Assembly (NCBI RefSeq): GCF_963676855.1
Contig: NZ_OY781460.1
Span: forward strand, 682,001-746,000
Length of the DNA stretch: 64,000 nt
Source of the DNA: an uncultured Anaeromusa sp.
Lineage (GTDB): Bacteria > Bacillota > Negativicutes > Anaeromusales > Anaeromusaceae
Reading direction: 5' to 3'
A program made the position numbers and the translations under genes. Every line of letters starts with the position of its first letter. Positions within the stretch are counted from its first letter, which is position 1. Below the pieces are notes generated by a model that was not told the DNA's origin, searched no databases, and was given only the letters and a program-made list of their open reading frames with translations. Shown here piece by piece: positions 43,201 through 51,087 of this stretch.

Positions 43201-45838
43201 AAATGCCACGCTGACCATTACGCCGAAGGCCCTAACTATCAGCGGCAGCCATGTCTATGACGGTACGACAACAGCCACAGGGTCTGATTTTACGGGCGGC
43301 GTTATTACCGGCGTAAACGGACAGACGCTGCACCTTTCCGGCTCGGGGACAATGGCAGAAAAGAACGTGGGGGCGCGAAACCTTACGGATGTAAGCGCTT
43401 TAACGCTGGCAGACGGCAGTGGCAAGGCGTCCAATTACACCCTGTCCGGCGGTAGCGTGACCATTACTCCCCGCGCCCTGACAGTCAGCTTCACTGCTCT
43501 GGATAAGGTGTATAACGGCAACACCTCCGCCCCCGCCTCCACCTTCAGCTTGGGCAATACGATTGAGGACGACGTGGTTGGCTGCCGCATCGAAGGCAAT
43601 TTCAGCGACAAGAACGTCGGCGCCAACAAGACGGTCACTTTCAACTTCTTCTTGAACGGTCCCGATGCCGGCAACTACTCCCTGGCGAGTATCACCTCTA
43701 GCGCTAGCATTACCCCGGCGACCTTGACTATCACGGCGCAAGCCAATACCAAGATCTATGACGGCGGCACGAGCTCTATTGTCAAACCGGAGGTGAGCGG
43801 CCTCAAGACCCTTGATGGCGACACCATCACCGGCCTAACCCAGACGTATGACAACAAAAACGTCGGCAGCGGCAAAACGTTGACCGTAGCTGGCGGCTAC
43901 ACTATCGATGATGGAAACAACGGAAACAATTACCGGGTCGTCACCGTAGCCGACCATAGCGGTTCGATAAGCAAAGCGTCGTTGACGGCCTCTTTGACAG
44001 GAACCGTAGAGAAGGTCTATGACGGCAACCCCACGGCGACGCTGACGAATGATAATTTTAGCGTGAGCGGTAAAATTTCTGGCGATGCAGTGCTTTTCAC
44101 CGGGAGCGGCAGTTATGATAATAAGAATGTCGGAAATGATAAAAGCGTAACTGTACCGACCTATACACTAGATGGTGCGGACGCGGGAAATTATTACGTG
44201 AGCGGCGGTATCACCGGCAGTGTCAGCGGCAAGATCACCGCTCGCGCCCTGACGGCCAGCGTCACTGCGGCGAACAAGGTTTATGACGGAACAACCGCCG
44301 CCAGCATTACCGGCGGGATTGCTTTGGGCAATACCGTTAGCGGCGACGATATCAGCGCTACCTACAGCAGCGGCGCCTTTGCAGACAAAAACGTCGGCGA
44401 CCATAAAACGGTTACCCTAAGCGGTATCGCTCTTGACGGGATTGATAAGGGTAACTACACGTTGGCGGCGAACAGCATCACCTCTAGCGCCAGCATTACC
44501 CCGGCAACGCTGACCATCACCGCCAAGTCAGACAGTAAAGTATACGACGGTACAACTAGCTCAATGGTGACGCCGACCGACTATACCGGTCTGATGGCTG
44601 GCGACGGCTTGAGCGGTCTGACGCAGACTTATGCGAGGAAAAACGTGTTGGGCGCAGGCGGCAGCACGCTGAATGTCAGTAACTACACCTTGAACGATGG
44701 CAATGAGGGCAGAAACTATACGGTGGTCAAGCAAGCGGCTAGCGGCACGATTACCCCGGCGGCGATGACCGCTTCCTTGAGCGGCACGGTGGAGAAAGTC
44801 TACGATGGTACTGCCACGGCGACGCTGGGCAGCGCCAATTATAGCTTGAGCGGTCGTATGGGAACCGATGAGGTAACCGCTTCCGGCACGGGCAGCTATG
44901 ACAGTAAGAACGTAGGCAACCGCACGGTAACCATTACGGGGCTAAACCTTGTCGGTGCGGATGCGGGCAACTATACCTTGAGCGGCGTTACTGGCAGCGT
45001 CAGCGGCAGCATTACAAAAGCGGCGCTGACCCTCACCGCTAACGACGCGAAGAAAACCTATGATAAGCTGTCCTACAGCGGCGGCAACGGCGTGGCCGGC
45101 AGCGGCTTTGCCGCTGGCGAAGGCCTGGGGGATCTAGCTGGGACGCTGGCATACGGCGGCAATTCGCAGGGAGCCGTTGAAGTAGGGAAGTACGGTATTT
45201 CCGTGGCTGGCTTAACGTCGAATAACTATGACATTACCTTCCGCGACGGCACGCTGACAGTGAATAAGGCGGCCATGACTGAACCTGCGTATATCGCGGC
45301 GGTGCAAAATTCGCAGCAAAGCGGTGCAGTGGTCCCGCAAACCCCAACTGGCGTCAGCGAAGCGCCGCGCGGCGCAGTGCAGACAGCCAGTGTACGTTAT
45401 GCGGACGGCTCTGCGGGACGGACGCTGAGTGTCAGCGGCGCAGACGTGACGATCGGCGGCGGGCTGGTACAGGTAAACCTGGGAGCTGCCAGCAGCGACG
45501 TGGCGGTATATACGCCAGGAGGACAAAGAGCGGTGTATCGCTTTGATGCGGCGCATAGCGTCTTGTCTTTGCGTGAAGAAGGCAGTGTTGCAGGGGCTGC
45601 GCCTTCTTCGATGGCAGGAGGCGGGGAGAGAGCATCATTTGAGCTACTGGATGCGGCAGGCCATACAGCGAGGTTCGTCTTGGAGTATTACGGGTCCGGC
45701 GCGACGGTAACGGCGCAGAATGAGGCGGCCCGAGGGATGCTGAACCAGCAGCAGCTGCTTACGGCGGCAGCGCTGGCAGCAGGGCAGGACCAGTTGGGTC
45801 TGGAAGCCGAAGAAATGAAAGAGCTGCTCTTGCGGTAA
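40211..45838 (+). CDS. Two-partner-secretion exoprotein, filamentous-haemagglutinin-like
   Basis: 1875 aa from the ATG at 40211 (GAGGAGG 8-9 nt upstream). Long signal peptide (about residues 1-37, basic then hydrophobic, ending TALAG), then the TPS secretion domain (about 40-165) with INWNSFNIAKGE, NPNGVLFAKGAQVNVGG and ASTLGIS. Beta-helix follows, then GLUG-type repeats (about 676-880; VGGLVGNMQGGSITNCYTTG and variants) and a long row of MBG/YDG repeats (about 927-1690; VYDGT..., KNVG..., GNYTL..., ASITPATLTITA). The C-terminal 190 residues differ. Crosses the outer membrane through the TpsB protein at 46003 and probably acts as a surface adhesin. Confidence 0.92.
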   Translation: MQRKWKRNWRRDALRRVCAGFLAGALLLSGYSTALAGPEGGTVAAGSATISQNGALTTINQASQKAIINWNSFNIAKGETVRFNQPGAAAIALNRVTGNNASAIYGTLSANGQVFLVNPNGVLFAKGAQVNVGGLAASTLGISDKDFLNGNYQFSGDSSKSVINQGELSAAAKGYIALLGANVANEGVIVAKEGTAALGAGSKVNLDFTGDGLLHMSVDQAAVAALASNKGLIQADGGLVVMSAKSADALAGTVVNNSGVIEAKSVTTKNGVIRLEGGANGTVVNSGTLNASGLEAGQTGGTVKVLGDKVSLTNTSVINASGDAGGGTILAGGNYQGSGTEQRATETNVAAGASLKADAGTSGKGGTVVVWADKTTTFGGTISAKGGSLSGDGGKVETSGKQKLKVADTARVDTTAAKGKTGNWLLDPYNFTVAQNEGEGDITNTALQNALGTSDVTITTTADGPNTVVVDHSGNLPEGNYYGTGDSSENGDIHILAPVTWGSDKTLILSAHRNINIGAAITGNSGGLTLTAGTSGLGGSGNISAEAAVTVKNFNLLGGSWKQLKSNLPAFSATNFSLINATTGQTSSFLRAQGGTGESGDPYMITDVYGLQGIGSSAALRMSSYALANNIVASSTSSWNYDHGFVPIGSYGAAFTGNFNGGGHTISGLTVNRANENGGVSYVGLFGNASMATIANVGLTGGSITGWDKVGGLVGNMQGGSITNCYTTGNVTAFENSWAAYVGGLVGNMQGGSIANSYATGSVKNNRALPSFGANVANSYAGGLAGYMEGTITGSYATGSVIATRDMVGGLVGAINGTITDSYATGSVTGVNKVGGLAGEQSGGSITSSYAAGLVTGTGNDVGGLVGSKTAGSTNNSYWDTQTSGKMTSVGGTGLTSDEMKEAGKYSTWDKSVWYLNGGHTAPLLKSFLTPLTVSVANASKEYTGSVPTVTLVSGSYDSSKLGNALTWAGNGDVGTYGLSGELYTTSQQGYLASYAPNATLTITPKALTISGSHVYDGTTTATGSDFTGGVITGVNGQTLHLSGSGTMAEKNVGARNLTDVSALTLADGSGKASNYTLSGGSVTITPRALTVSFTALDKVYNGNTSAPASTFSLGNTIEDDVVGCRIEGNFSDKNVGANKTVTFNFFLNGPDAGNYSLASITSSASITPATLTITAQANTKIYDGGTSSIVKPEVSGLKTLDGDTITGLTQTYDNKNVGSGKTLTVAGGYTIDDGNNGNNYRVVTVADHSGSISKASLTASLTGTVEKVYDGNPTATLTNDNFSVSGKISGDAVLFTGSGSYDNKNVGNDKSVTVPTYTLDGADAGNYYVSGGITGSVSGKITARALTASVTAANKVYDGTTAASITGGIALGNTVSGDDISATYSSGAFADKNVGDHKTVTLSGIALDGIDKGNYTLAANSITSSASITPATLTITAKSDSKVYDGTTSSMVTPTDYTGLMAGDGLSGLTQTYARKNVLGAGGSTLNVSNYTLNDGNEGRNYTVVKQAASGTITPAAMTASLSGTVEKVYDGTATATLGSANYSLSGRMGTDEVTASGTGSYDSKNVGNRTVTITGLNLVGADAGNYTLSGVTGSVSGSITKAALTLTANDAKKTYDKLSYSGGNGVAGSGFAAGEGLGDLAGTLAYGGNSQGAVEVGKYGISVAGLTSNNYDITFRDGTLTVNKAAMTEPAYIAAVQNSQQSGAVVPQTPTGVSEAPRGAVQTASVRYADGSAGRTLSVSGADVTIGGGLVQVNLGAASSDVAVYTPGGQRAVYRFDAAHSVLSLREEGSVAGAAPSSMAGGGERASFELLDAAGHTARFVLEYYGSGATVTAQNEAARGMLNQQQLLTAAALAAGQDQLGLEAEEMKELLLR

Positions 45839-45872
45839 AGCAGAGTTACGGGGAATGGAGATTGAACAAGAG

Positions 45873-45937
45873 CCTAATCCCTCCGCCGCTGGGCCTTCCC
45901 TGAAAAGGGGGAAGGCCCGCAGGGCCGGGGGATTAGG
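45873..45937. repeat. GC-rich hairpin repeat, family B copy 1
   Basis: CCTAATCCCTCCGCCGC ... GGGCCTTCCC tgaaaa GGGGGAAGGCCC ... GGGCCGGGGGATTAGG. One long stem between the exoprotein and its transporter. Related copies at 50985 and 61733. It may lower read-through so that the exoprotein and transporter differ in amount. Confidence 0.75.
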
Positions 45938-46002
45938 GATACGGTTTTGAATGGAACGCAGAAAAGCCAGGTTGACACGGAAATATGGAGGATATGAGTT
46001 TG

Positions 46003-47688
46003 ATGAAGCTGACAGGAAAAAGACAAGCCGCGGGGTTGGCGGCGTTAGTGGCGGCGGCGATATTGGGGCTGCCGTGGACGGCGGAGGCGGCGCCGCTGGA
46101 AAACAAGAATACGACGACTCCGGGCGGGCTGAAAGAGCAGTCGCTGCCGCCGCAGGAGATGCCGAAGCCAAAGATCGAGGTGGAACCGACCCAGGCGCAG
46201 CCAGGGCCGGCGGACGCAACAAAGATTCATGTGACGCACATTCGTGTGACGGGGCAGGAGCTGTTCGGCGACGCGGAGCTGCAGCCGTTGCTGCAGGAAT
46301 CGTACGGCAAGGAGCTGACGCTGGCGGAGCTGGAGCAGTACGCGCGGAAGGTGAGCCAGTATTTTCACAGCAAGGGATATCTGGTGGCGCGGACCATTTT
46401 GCCGCCGCAGTCCATTGAAGAAGGCCAGGTGGAGCTGCGGGTGCTGGTGGGGCGCTATGGGAAGATTCGCGTAGATAATCAGTCGCGCTTTAAGACAACT
46501 AGCGCCGAAGGGCTGCTGCGGGAGCTGCGCCCAGGGGAGTACATACGAGAAAAAGAATTGGAGCGGGCGCTGTTGCTGCTCAGCGATACGGCGGGCGTGC
46601 AGAGTGCGGCCAGCTTAACGGCGGGAGGGGAACCGGGTACGGCGGATTTAGTGGTGCGCTTGACGGACGGACCGCGCAGTAATGGTCAGCTGTACACGGA
46701 CAATCACGGCAGCCGCTATACCGGCAAGAACCGCATGGGCCTTAACTGGAACTTTTTGAATGTCAGCGGCCAGGGAGACAGCGTGGGGGTGGGTACTATT
46801 TTGGGAGAAGACCGCACGGACTATAACCTGTCCTATCAGAGGCCGCTGGGAGCTTCCGGCGCGAAGTGGGGCGTTTCCTATGCGCGGCAGACGTATTCGT
46901 TGGGCGATGCTTTCGCCAGTTTGAACGCGGACGGCGTTTCCGATACGTGGAGCCTCTTTGCCACCTATCCGATGGTGCGCTCGCGGGACTACAATCTCAA
47001 CGGACGGTTTGGCTATGACCATAAGAAGCTGGAGGATCGCATCGGCTATGTAGGTACGAGCAATCGCAAGAAAGCGGATGTGTGGAATCTGGGCCTTAAC
47101 GGTGACAGCCGCGATTCCATCGGAGGCGGCGGCTACAACAGCTTTTCGTTGAGCTTGGCTTACGGGCGCTTGAGCCTGGAGTCGGAGGATGCGGTTACGA
47201 ATGACGCGGAGGCGCATACGGCGGGGAATTATACTAAAGGGAATCTTAGCCTGTACCGGGTACAAAACGTGAATTCCCGTTTGGCTCTGCATTTATCGTT
47301 TGCGGCACAGGCAGCCAGCAAGAATCTGGATTCGTCGGAAAAGATGTCCTTAGGCGGACCAAGCGGCGTGCGTGCGTATCCGGTGAATGAAGCTTGCGGC
47401 GACAGCGGCTATGTGGCGACAGGGGAGCTGCGCTGGGATTTGCCGAAGCCGACGCTGCAACTGGCGGCGTATGTGGATCAGGGCCATGTGAATGCGAACA
47501 AGAGTCCTTGGGCTGGAGCGGGCGTGAATGGGCGCACGTTGTCCGGTGCAGGTTTAGGGCTTATTTTCAGCCGTCCCGGGGACTATGCGCTGCGGTTGGA
47601 TTACGCGTGGAAGCTGAGCTCGGAGGACGCGGTGGCGGCGCCGGACAGCAAGGAGCGTGTCTGGATTCAGGCGGTTAAGTACTTCTAA
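46003..47688 (+). CDS. Two-partner-secretion outer-membrane transporter (TpsB; FhaC/ShlB/HecB type)
   Basis: 561 aa from the ATG at 46003, 10-11 nt after GGAGG. Signal peptide (about 1-30, ending TAEA), a Pro/Gln-rich linker, POTRA domain 1 (IHVTHIRVTGQELFGDAELQ to GQVELRVLVGRYG, about 66-155), POTRA 2 (to about residue 230), then a 16-strand barrel ending WIQAVKYF with the terminal aromatic residue needed for outer-membrane insertion. Includes the barrel motif MSLGGPSGVRAYP. Exports the exoprotein encoded upstream. Its presence shows that this organism has an outer membrane. Confidence 0.93.
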   Translation: MKLTGKRQAAGLAALVAAAILGLPWTAEAAPLENKNTTTPGGLKEQSLPPQEMPKPKIEVEPTQAQPGPADATKIHVTHIRVTGQELFGDAELQPLLQESYGKELTLAELEQYARKVSQYFHSKGYLVARTILPPQSIEEGQVELRVLVGRYGKIRVDNQSRFKTTSAEGLLRELRPGEYIREKELERALLLLSDTAGVQSAASLTAGGEPGTADLVVRLTDGPRSNGQLYTDNHGSRYTGKNRMGLNWNFLNVSGQGDSVGVGTILGEDRTDYNLSYQRPLGASGAKWGVSYARQTYSLGDAFASLNADGVSDTWSLFATYPMVRSRDYNLNGRFGYDHKKLEDRIGYVGTSNRKKADVWNLGLNGDSRDSIGGGGYNSFSLSLAYGRLSLESEDAVTNDAEAHTAGNYTKGNLSLYRVQNVNSRLALHLSFAAQAASKNLDSSEKMSLGGPSGVRAYPVNEACGDSGYVATGELRWDLPKPTLQLAAYVDQGHVNANKSPWAGAGVNGRTLSGAGLGLIFSRPGDYALRLDYAWKLSSEDAVAAPDSKERVWIQAVKYF

Positions 47689-47850
47689 CGGAACCGCAAC
47701 TTTATCCACATATCACGCCCAAAGGGCTGGCTTTCTGGGAAGCTTTGTCAGAAAGCCTCGGCATAGAACCACTATGCCTGCGTTTTCTTTCGCGCTTGCC
47801 GCAAACCCTTCTCCTTTGGGCGGAGTGTGTATTAAAGCTGCCATTCCTTA
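47686..47850. repeat. Dispersed palindromic element, family A copy 3
   Basis: About 165 bp starting at the TpsB stop codon: left end TAACGGAACCGCAACTTTA, right end TAAAGCTGCCATTCCTTA (47833-47850), shared core GCTTTGTCAGAAAGCCTCGG and GCGTTTTCTTTCGCG. Ends are more diverged than in the 33288 copy. Confidence 0.75.
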
Positions 47851-47900
47851 TTGAATGAGCGTATGATGATAGAGGAAGAATTTTTAGAGGAGGGCTTTTA

Positions 47901-48179
47901 ATGAATCGAGAGATTTTTGCCGACGCGATTAGCGCGGTGCATGTGACGGGAAATTTGGTGCGCCTGGATTTGATGACGGTGCAGCCGCATTTGCAGAGTG
48001 AGAATGGGCAGCCGGTGGTGGAGGTCAATCAGCGCTTGATCATGCCGCTCGACGGATTTGTGCAGTCTCTGGCGGTGCAGGAGGAGTTAGTGAAAAAGTT
48101 GATTGAGGCTGGGGTTCTGAAGGTGAATCCCCAAGGGTCCGCCTCGGCGGAGGTTTTGAAAGAAGGGGAAGGCGCGTGA
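47901..48179 (+). CDS. Small conserved-looking protein in the secretion locus
   Basis: 92 aa: NREIFADAISAVHVTGNLVR, LDLMTVQPHLQ, VNQRLIMPLDGFVQSLAVQE, KKLIEAGVLKV. Predicted small beta-sheet plus two helices, cytoplasmic, no signal. Proteins of this look occur beside exported-adhesin genes in other diderms (recollection, not checked). GAGGAGGG lies 8 nt before the ATG; its stop overlaps the GTG of the C11 protease gene, so the two are coupled. A possible chaperone or regulator of the locus; the function is unknown. Confidence 0.75.
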   Translation: MNREIFADAISAVHVTGNLVRLDLMTVQPHLQSENGQPVVEVNQRLIMPLDGFVQSLAVQEELVKKLIEAGVLKVNPQGSASAEVLKEGEGA

Positions 48180-50170
48180 CGTATTTCATGAAGAAAGCAT
48201 CGATTTTTAAAGTGTCGTTGGCGTTGATTCTGAGCTTCTTTCTCGTTTTTGCCGGTACTGGCAGTCGAGCGGCGGCTGCGTATCGATCTACCGATACGTG
48301 GACGATCTATTGGTATGTTTGCGGCACCGATCTAGAAAGCAAAAGCGGCGCGGCTTCTGCGGATATACAGGAGCTGCTGAAGGTACAGCTGCCTCCGAAT
48401 GTGCGGGTGCTCATTCAGACAGGGGGGGCTGCAGAGTGGCACACGCCGGCCATTTCGGCTGGCGCCGTGGGGCGGTATCTTTATGATAAGGACGGGATTC
48501 ACACTCTGCAGGAGCTGCCGGACGCCGATATGGGGGCGTCGGAAACTCTGGCGGATTTTCTGCGTTATGGAGCGAAAAACTTTCCCGCGGATCATCGCGT
48601 CTGCATTCTCTGGGATCATGGCGGCGGCAGTGCGTCTGGCGTTTGCTATGACGAGCGGACTCGTAACTATATGAACCTGAATGATTTGCGGGCTGCTTTT
48701 GAAGCTGCGGCTGTGCCGGATCACGATAATCCGCCTTTCGAGCTTATCGGGTTTGACGCTTGCCTCATGGCGACGGCGGATGTGATGCATGATCTTCATG
48801 GTCTTACGCGTTACATGGTAGCCTCCGAAGAGGTTGAACCAGGCAATGGTTGGGATTATACAGGCTGGGTTGGTGCGCTGGCTCGGGATCCGTCCATGAA
48901 CGGCGCTGCCTTGGGCAAGGCGATTTGTGATACCTATCTTGCGGGCTGCGAAGAGTATGGCACTGCTGATGCGGCGACCCTGTCGGTTGTCGATATGCGC
49001 GGACTGCCAAAGCTGCGCGAAGCGTACGAGGCTTTCGGTGCGGCGGCGCTGCGGCGGGCGGAGAAAAACCCGCAGGCTTTCTTTGCGGCTTATTCGCGGG
49101 CGGCGGGGACTGCTGAAAGCTATGGCGGCAATACTCGTGAGCAAGGCTATGCGAATATGGTGGATTTAGGGAGTCTTTCGAAGAATTCACGCAGTCTGTT
49201 GCCGGAGGCTGCGGAAAATCTGCGGCAAGCGGTAAAGGAAAGCGTAGTGTATAAAGTAAACGGTCCGTATCGCCGCGAAAGCAGCGGGCTTTCGGGCTAT
49301 TATTCCTACAATGGCGACGCAGATAATTATATGGCTTACGCGAAGCAGGCGGCGCCCTTGCTGCCGATCAAATGTCTTTACTATGGTCTTATTTTCGGGA
49401 CGATGCCACCCCAAGCGGCGCCCTATTTGCAGGGGGATGCTGCTGGCGCGGCGGCGGCTATTTCGCAACCGGAGGAACGGAAAAAAATCTTTGATGTAGG
49501 TCTTCTTGAAGATACGCCGGTAGATATAGACAAAGACGGAAATGCTTTTGTTAAGCTGTCTGCGGCGCAGATGGAGAATCTAGCGTCCGTACATTGTCAG
49601 CTTGTTTTCAAGAGCAAAGAGGACGACGTGCTTCTTTATTTGGGAAGCGACGCCGATATTAATGCGGACTGGGAAAAGGGCATCTTCAAAGACAATTTCC
49701 AAGGGAACTGGCCGATGCTTGACGGACATCCCATCTATATTGAAATCACGTATGAAGGGGATGGCTATAATCTCTATTCGGTGCCGATTAAGCTTAATGG
49801 GAAGGCAGGCAATTTGCAGGTTGTTTATAAATTCGAAGATAAAGCCTACCACATCTTGGGCGTGCGGCGGGGAATTGAGGCGAACGGGATTGCTGACCGG
49901 GAGCTTGTACCGCTAAAAGCTGGCGATGCGGTGACTACGCTGCACTATGCGATGACTCTCAGCGGCCACGAGGAAGAGTTCCAGCAGTTTGAGGTAGACA
50001 CGTTTACCATTGGCGCTCAGCCGCGGATTGCGGACGAGGCGATGGGCGACGGCGTCTATGGGTATTGTTTTGAATTTGTGGACCCGCAAAACAAGAGCGC
50101 TCTTTCCCGCGTTGTAACGTATACCATTAAAAACGGTAAAATTGTTACGAGCGTTGAAACGAACAATTGA
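48176..50170 (+). CDS. Clostripain-family (C11) cysteine protease, exported
   Basis: 664 aa from a GTG overlapping the previous stop (GTGA), with AAGGGGAAGG just upstream; the ATG at 48188 is the alternative. Signal peptide about residues 1-36 (VSLALILSFFLVFAGTGSRAAA). The C11 domain shows WTIYWYVCGTDLESKSGAAS, the catalytic His in ILWDHGGGSASG (about 145) and the catalytic Cys in LIGFDACLMATADVM (about 193). The C-terminal 300 residues are beta-rich. Clostripain relatives cut after Arg/Lys and self-activate. Position after the exoprotein and TpsB genes suggests processing of the exported adhesin. Confidence 0.9.
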   Translation: MTYFMKKASIFKVSLALILSFFLVFAGTGSRAAAAYRSTDTWTIYWYVCGTDLESKSGAASADIQELLKVQLPPNVRVLIQTGGAAEWHTPAISAGAVGRYLYDKDGIHTLQELPDADMGASETLADFLRYGAKNFPADHRVCILWDHGGGSASGVCYDERTRNYMNLNDLRAAFEAAAVPDHDNPPFELIGFDACLMATADVMHDLHGLTRYMVASEEVEPGNGWDYTGWVGALARDPSMNGAALGKAICDTYLAGCEEYGTADAATLSVVDMRGLPKLREAYEAFGAAALRRAEKNPQAFFAAYSRAAGTAESYGGNTREQGYANMVDLGSLSKNSRSLLPEAAENLRQAVKESVVYKVNGPYRRESSGLSGYYSYNGDADNYMAYAKQAAPLLPIKCLYYGLIFGTMPPQAAPYLQGDAAGAAAAISQPEERKKIFDVGLLEDTPVDIDKDGNAFVKLSAAQMENLASVHCQLVFKSKEDDVLLYLGSDADINADWEKGIFKDNFQGNWPMLDGHPIYIEITYEGDGYNLYSVPIKLNGKAGNLQVVYKFEDKAYHILGVRRGIEANGIADRELVPLKAGDAVTTLHYAMTLSGHEEEFQQFEVDTFTIGAQPRIADEAMGDGVYGYCFEFVDPQNKSALSRVVTYTIKNGKIVTSVETNN

Positions 50171-50263
50171 AGCGCTTCCGGGCGGTCTAGAGTCCAGCAA
50201 GGGAGGTGAACTGTAGCAGGAACGCTGTGTTAGAAAAGTAAAGAATAAAAAGGAGGAAAAAGT

Positions 50264-50506
50264 ATGTCGAAGAAAAGTATAGCTATAGCCGTTGTTTTGG
50301 GTATTTTTGGTTTTGGAGGGTTTTATGCAGCCGGTTTGAAAAAGGGGTTGCTGCTCTTTGTGGCGATTTCCGTTTTAGGGTTGCTGATTTCCAATTTCGT
50401 TTCCCCGGGGCTGGCGATTATTGCCACGCTTGCTAGTGTCTATGTGAGCTACAAATGGGCTAGCGAGCATAATGCGGCGTTGGCGTTAGGCAAAGAACAG
50501 GCCTGA
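50264..50506 (+). CDS. Small two-helix membrane protein
   Basis: 80 aa. Two to three hydrophobic segments (IAIAVVLGIFGFGGFYAAGL, KKGLLLFVAISVLGLLIS, GLAIIATLASVYVSYKWA); the Gly-rich first segment with KK after it resembles TM2-domain proteins. AAAGGAGG lies 8 nt before the ATG. Followed 9 nt later by the DUF4870-like gene. Confidence 0.72.
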   Translation: MSKKSIAIAVVLGIFGFGGFYAAGLKKGLLLFVAISVLGLLISNFVSPGLAIIATLASVYVSYKWASEHNAALALGKEQA

Positions 50507-50515
50507 TAAGAAAGT

Positions 50516-50875
50516 ATGGAGCCGATAACAGGCGGACAAAGAATACTGGCGGCGGCCCATTGCGGCTGCTTTTTCGGGGGCCTGGGATTTTTCCTGCTCC
50601 CGTTGGTAATCTGGCTATGTAAGCGCAACGATCGCTTTGTGGCGCACCATGCGAAGCAGGCGGCCCTTTTTCAACTGGTGTTGGTACCGGTGATGATCGT
50701 GCTTGTTTTGGCGCTTTCTTTGTTGATTGAAACAGAAACCGCCGCCTGGATCGTCGTCATCGGCGGCGGACTGTTGTGGTTGGGCTGCGCCCTGCTGGCG
50801 ACCATGCGGGCTTTGAGCGGTGAGCACTATGTCTATCCGTTTTTTGCGCCTTTTGGAGTAAAGACGCCGCACTAA
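50516..50875 (+). CDS. DUF4870-like small membrane protein
   Basis: 119 aa with three TM helices (CFFGGLGFFLLPLVIWLC, LVLVPVMIVLVLALSLLI, AWIVVIGGGLLWLGCALLA). The phrase RNDRFVAHHAKQAALFQL between helices 1 and 2 is typical of DUF4870/Tic20-like proteins. No strong ribosome site; probably translated by coupling to the gene before it. Function unknown. Terminator at 50930. Confidence 0.75.
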   Translation: MEPITGGQRILAAAHCGCFFGGLGFFLLPLVIWLCKRNDRFVAHHAKQAALFQLVLVPVMIVLVLALSLLIETETAAWIVVIGGGLLWLGCALLATMRALSGEHYVYPFFAPFGVKTPH

Positions 50876-50929
50876 TAAAGAATTTATTATTATGCTTATC
50901 GCGTTGACGCCAATTTGGCAGTAAACAAT

Positions 50930-50969
50930 AAAAGTACCCGGCAGCAAAATTTTGCGCCGGGTACTTTTT
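50930..50969 (+). terminator. Intrinsic terminator
   Basis: AAAAGTACCCGGC / GCCGGGTACTTTTT with an inner GCAAAATTTTGC palindrome. Confidence 0.9.
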
Positions 50970-50984
50970 GGTTGGACTGGGAAA

Positions 50985-51050
50985 AATCCCCTGGCCCTGC
51001 GGGCTATCCTCCTTGTTAAAGGAAGGCGCCGCCACAGTGGCGGAGGGATT
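50985..51050. repeat. GC-rich hairpin repeat, family B copy 2
   Basis: AATCCCCTGGCCCTGCGGGC ... TCCTCCTTGTTAAAGGAAGG ... GCCGCCACAGTGGCGGAGGGATT; reverse orientation to the copy at 61733. Lies between convergent transcripts. Confidence 0.75.
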
Positions 51051-51087
51051 AAAAGCATGATTGGTTCAGAAAGATGGTGAACCGTTG

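Noticed and set aside
42300..45270. Regular DNA repeats that could suggest a CRISPR or satellite array
   Set aside because: They are in-frame GLUG and MBG/YDG protein repeats of the exoprotein, with diverged codons and no spacer structure.
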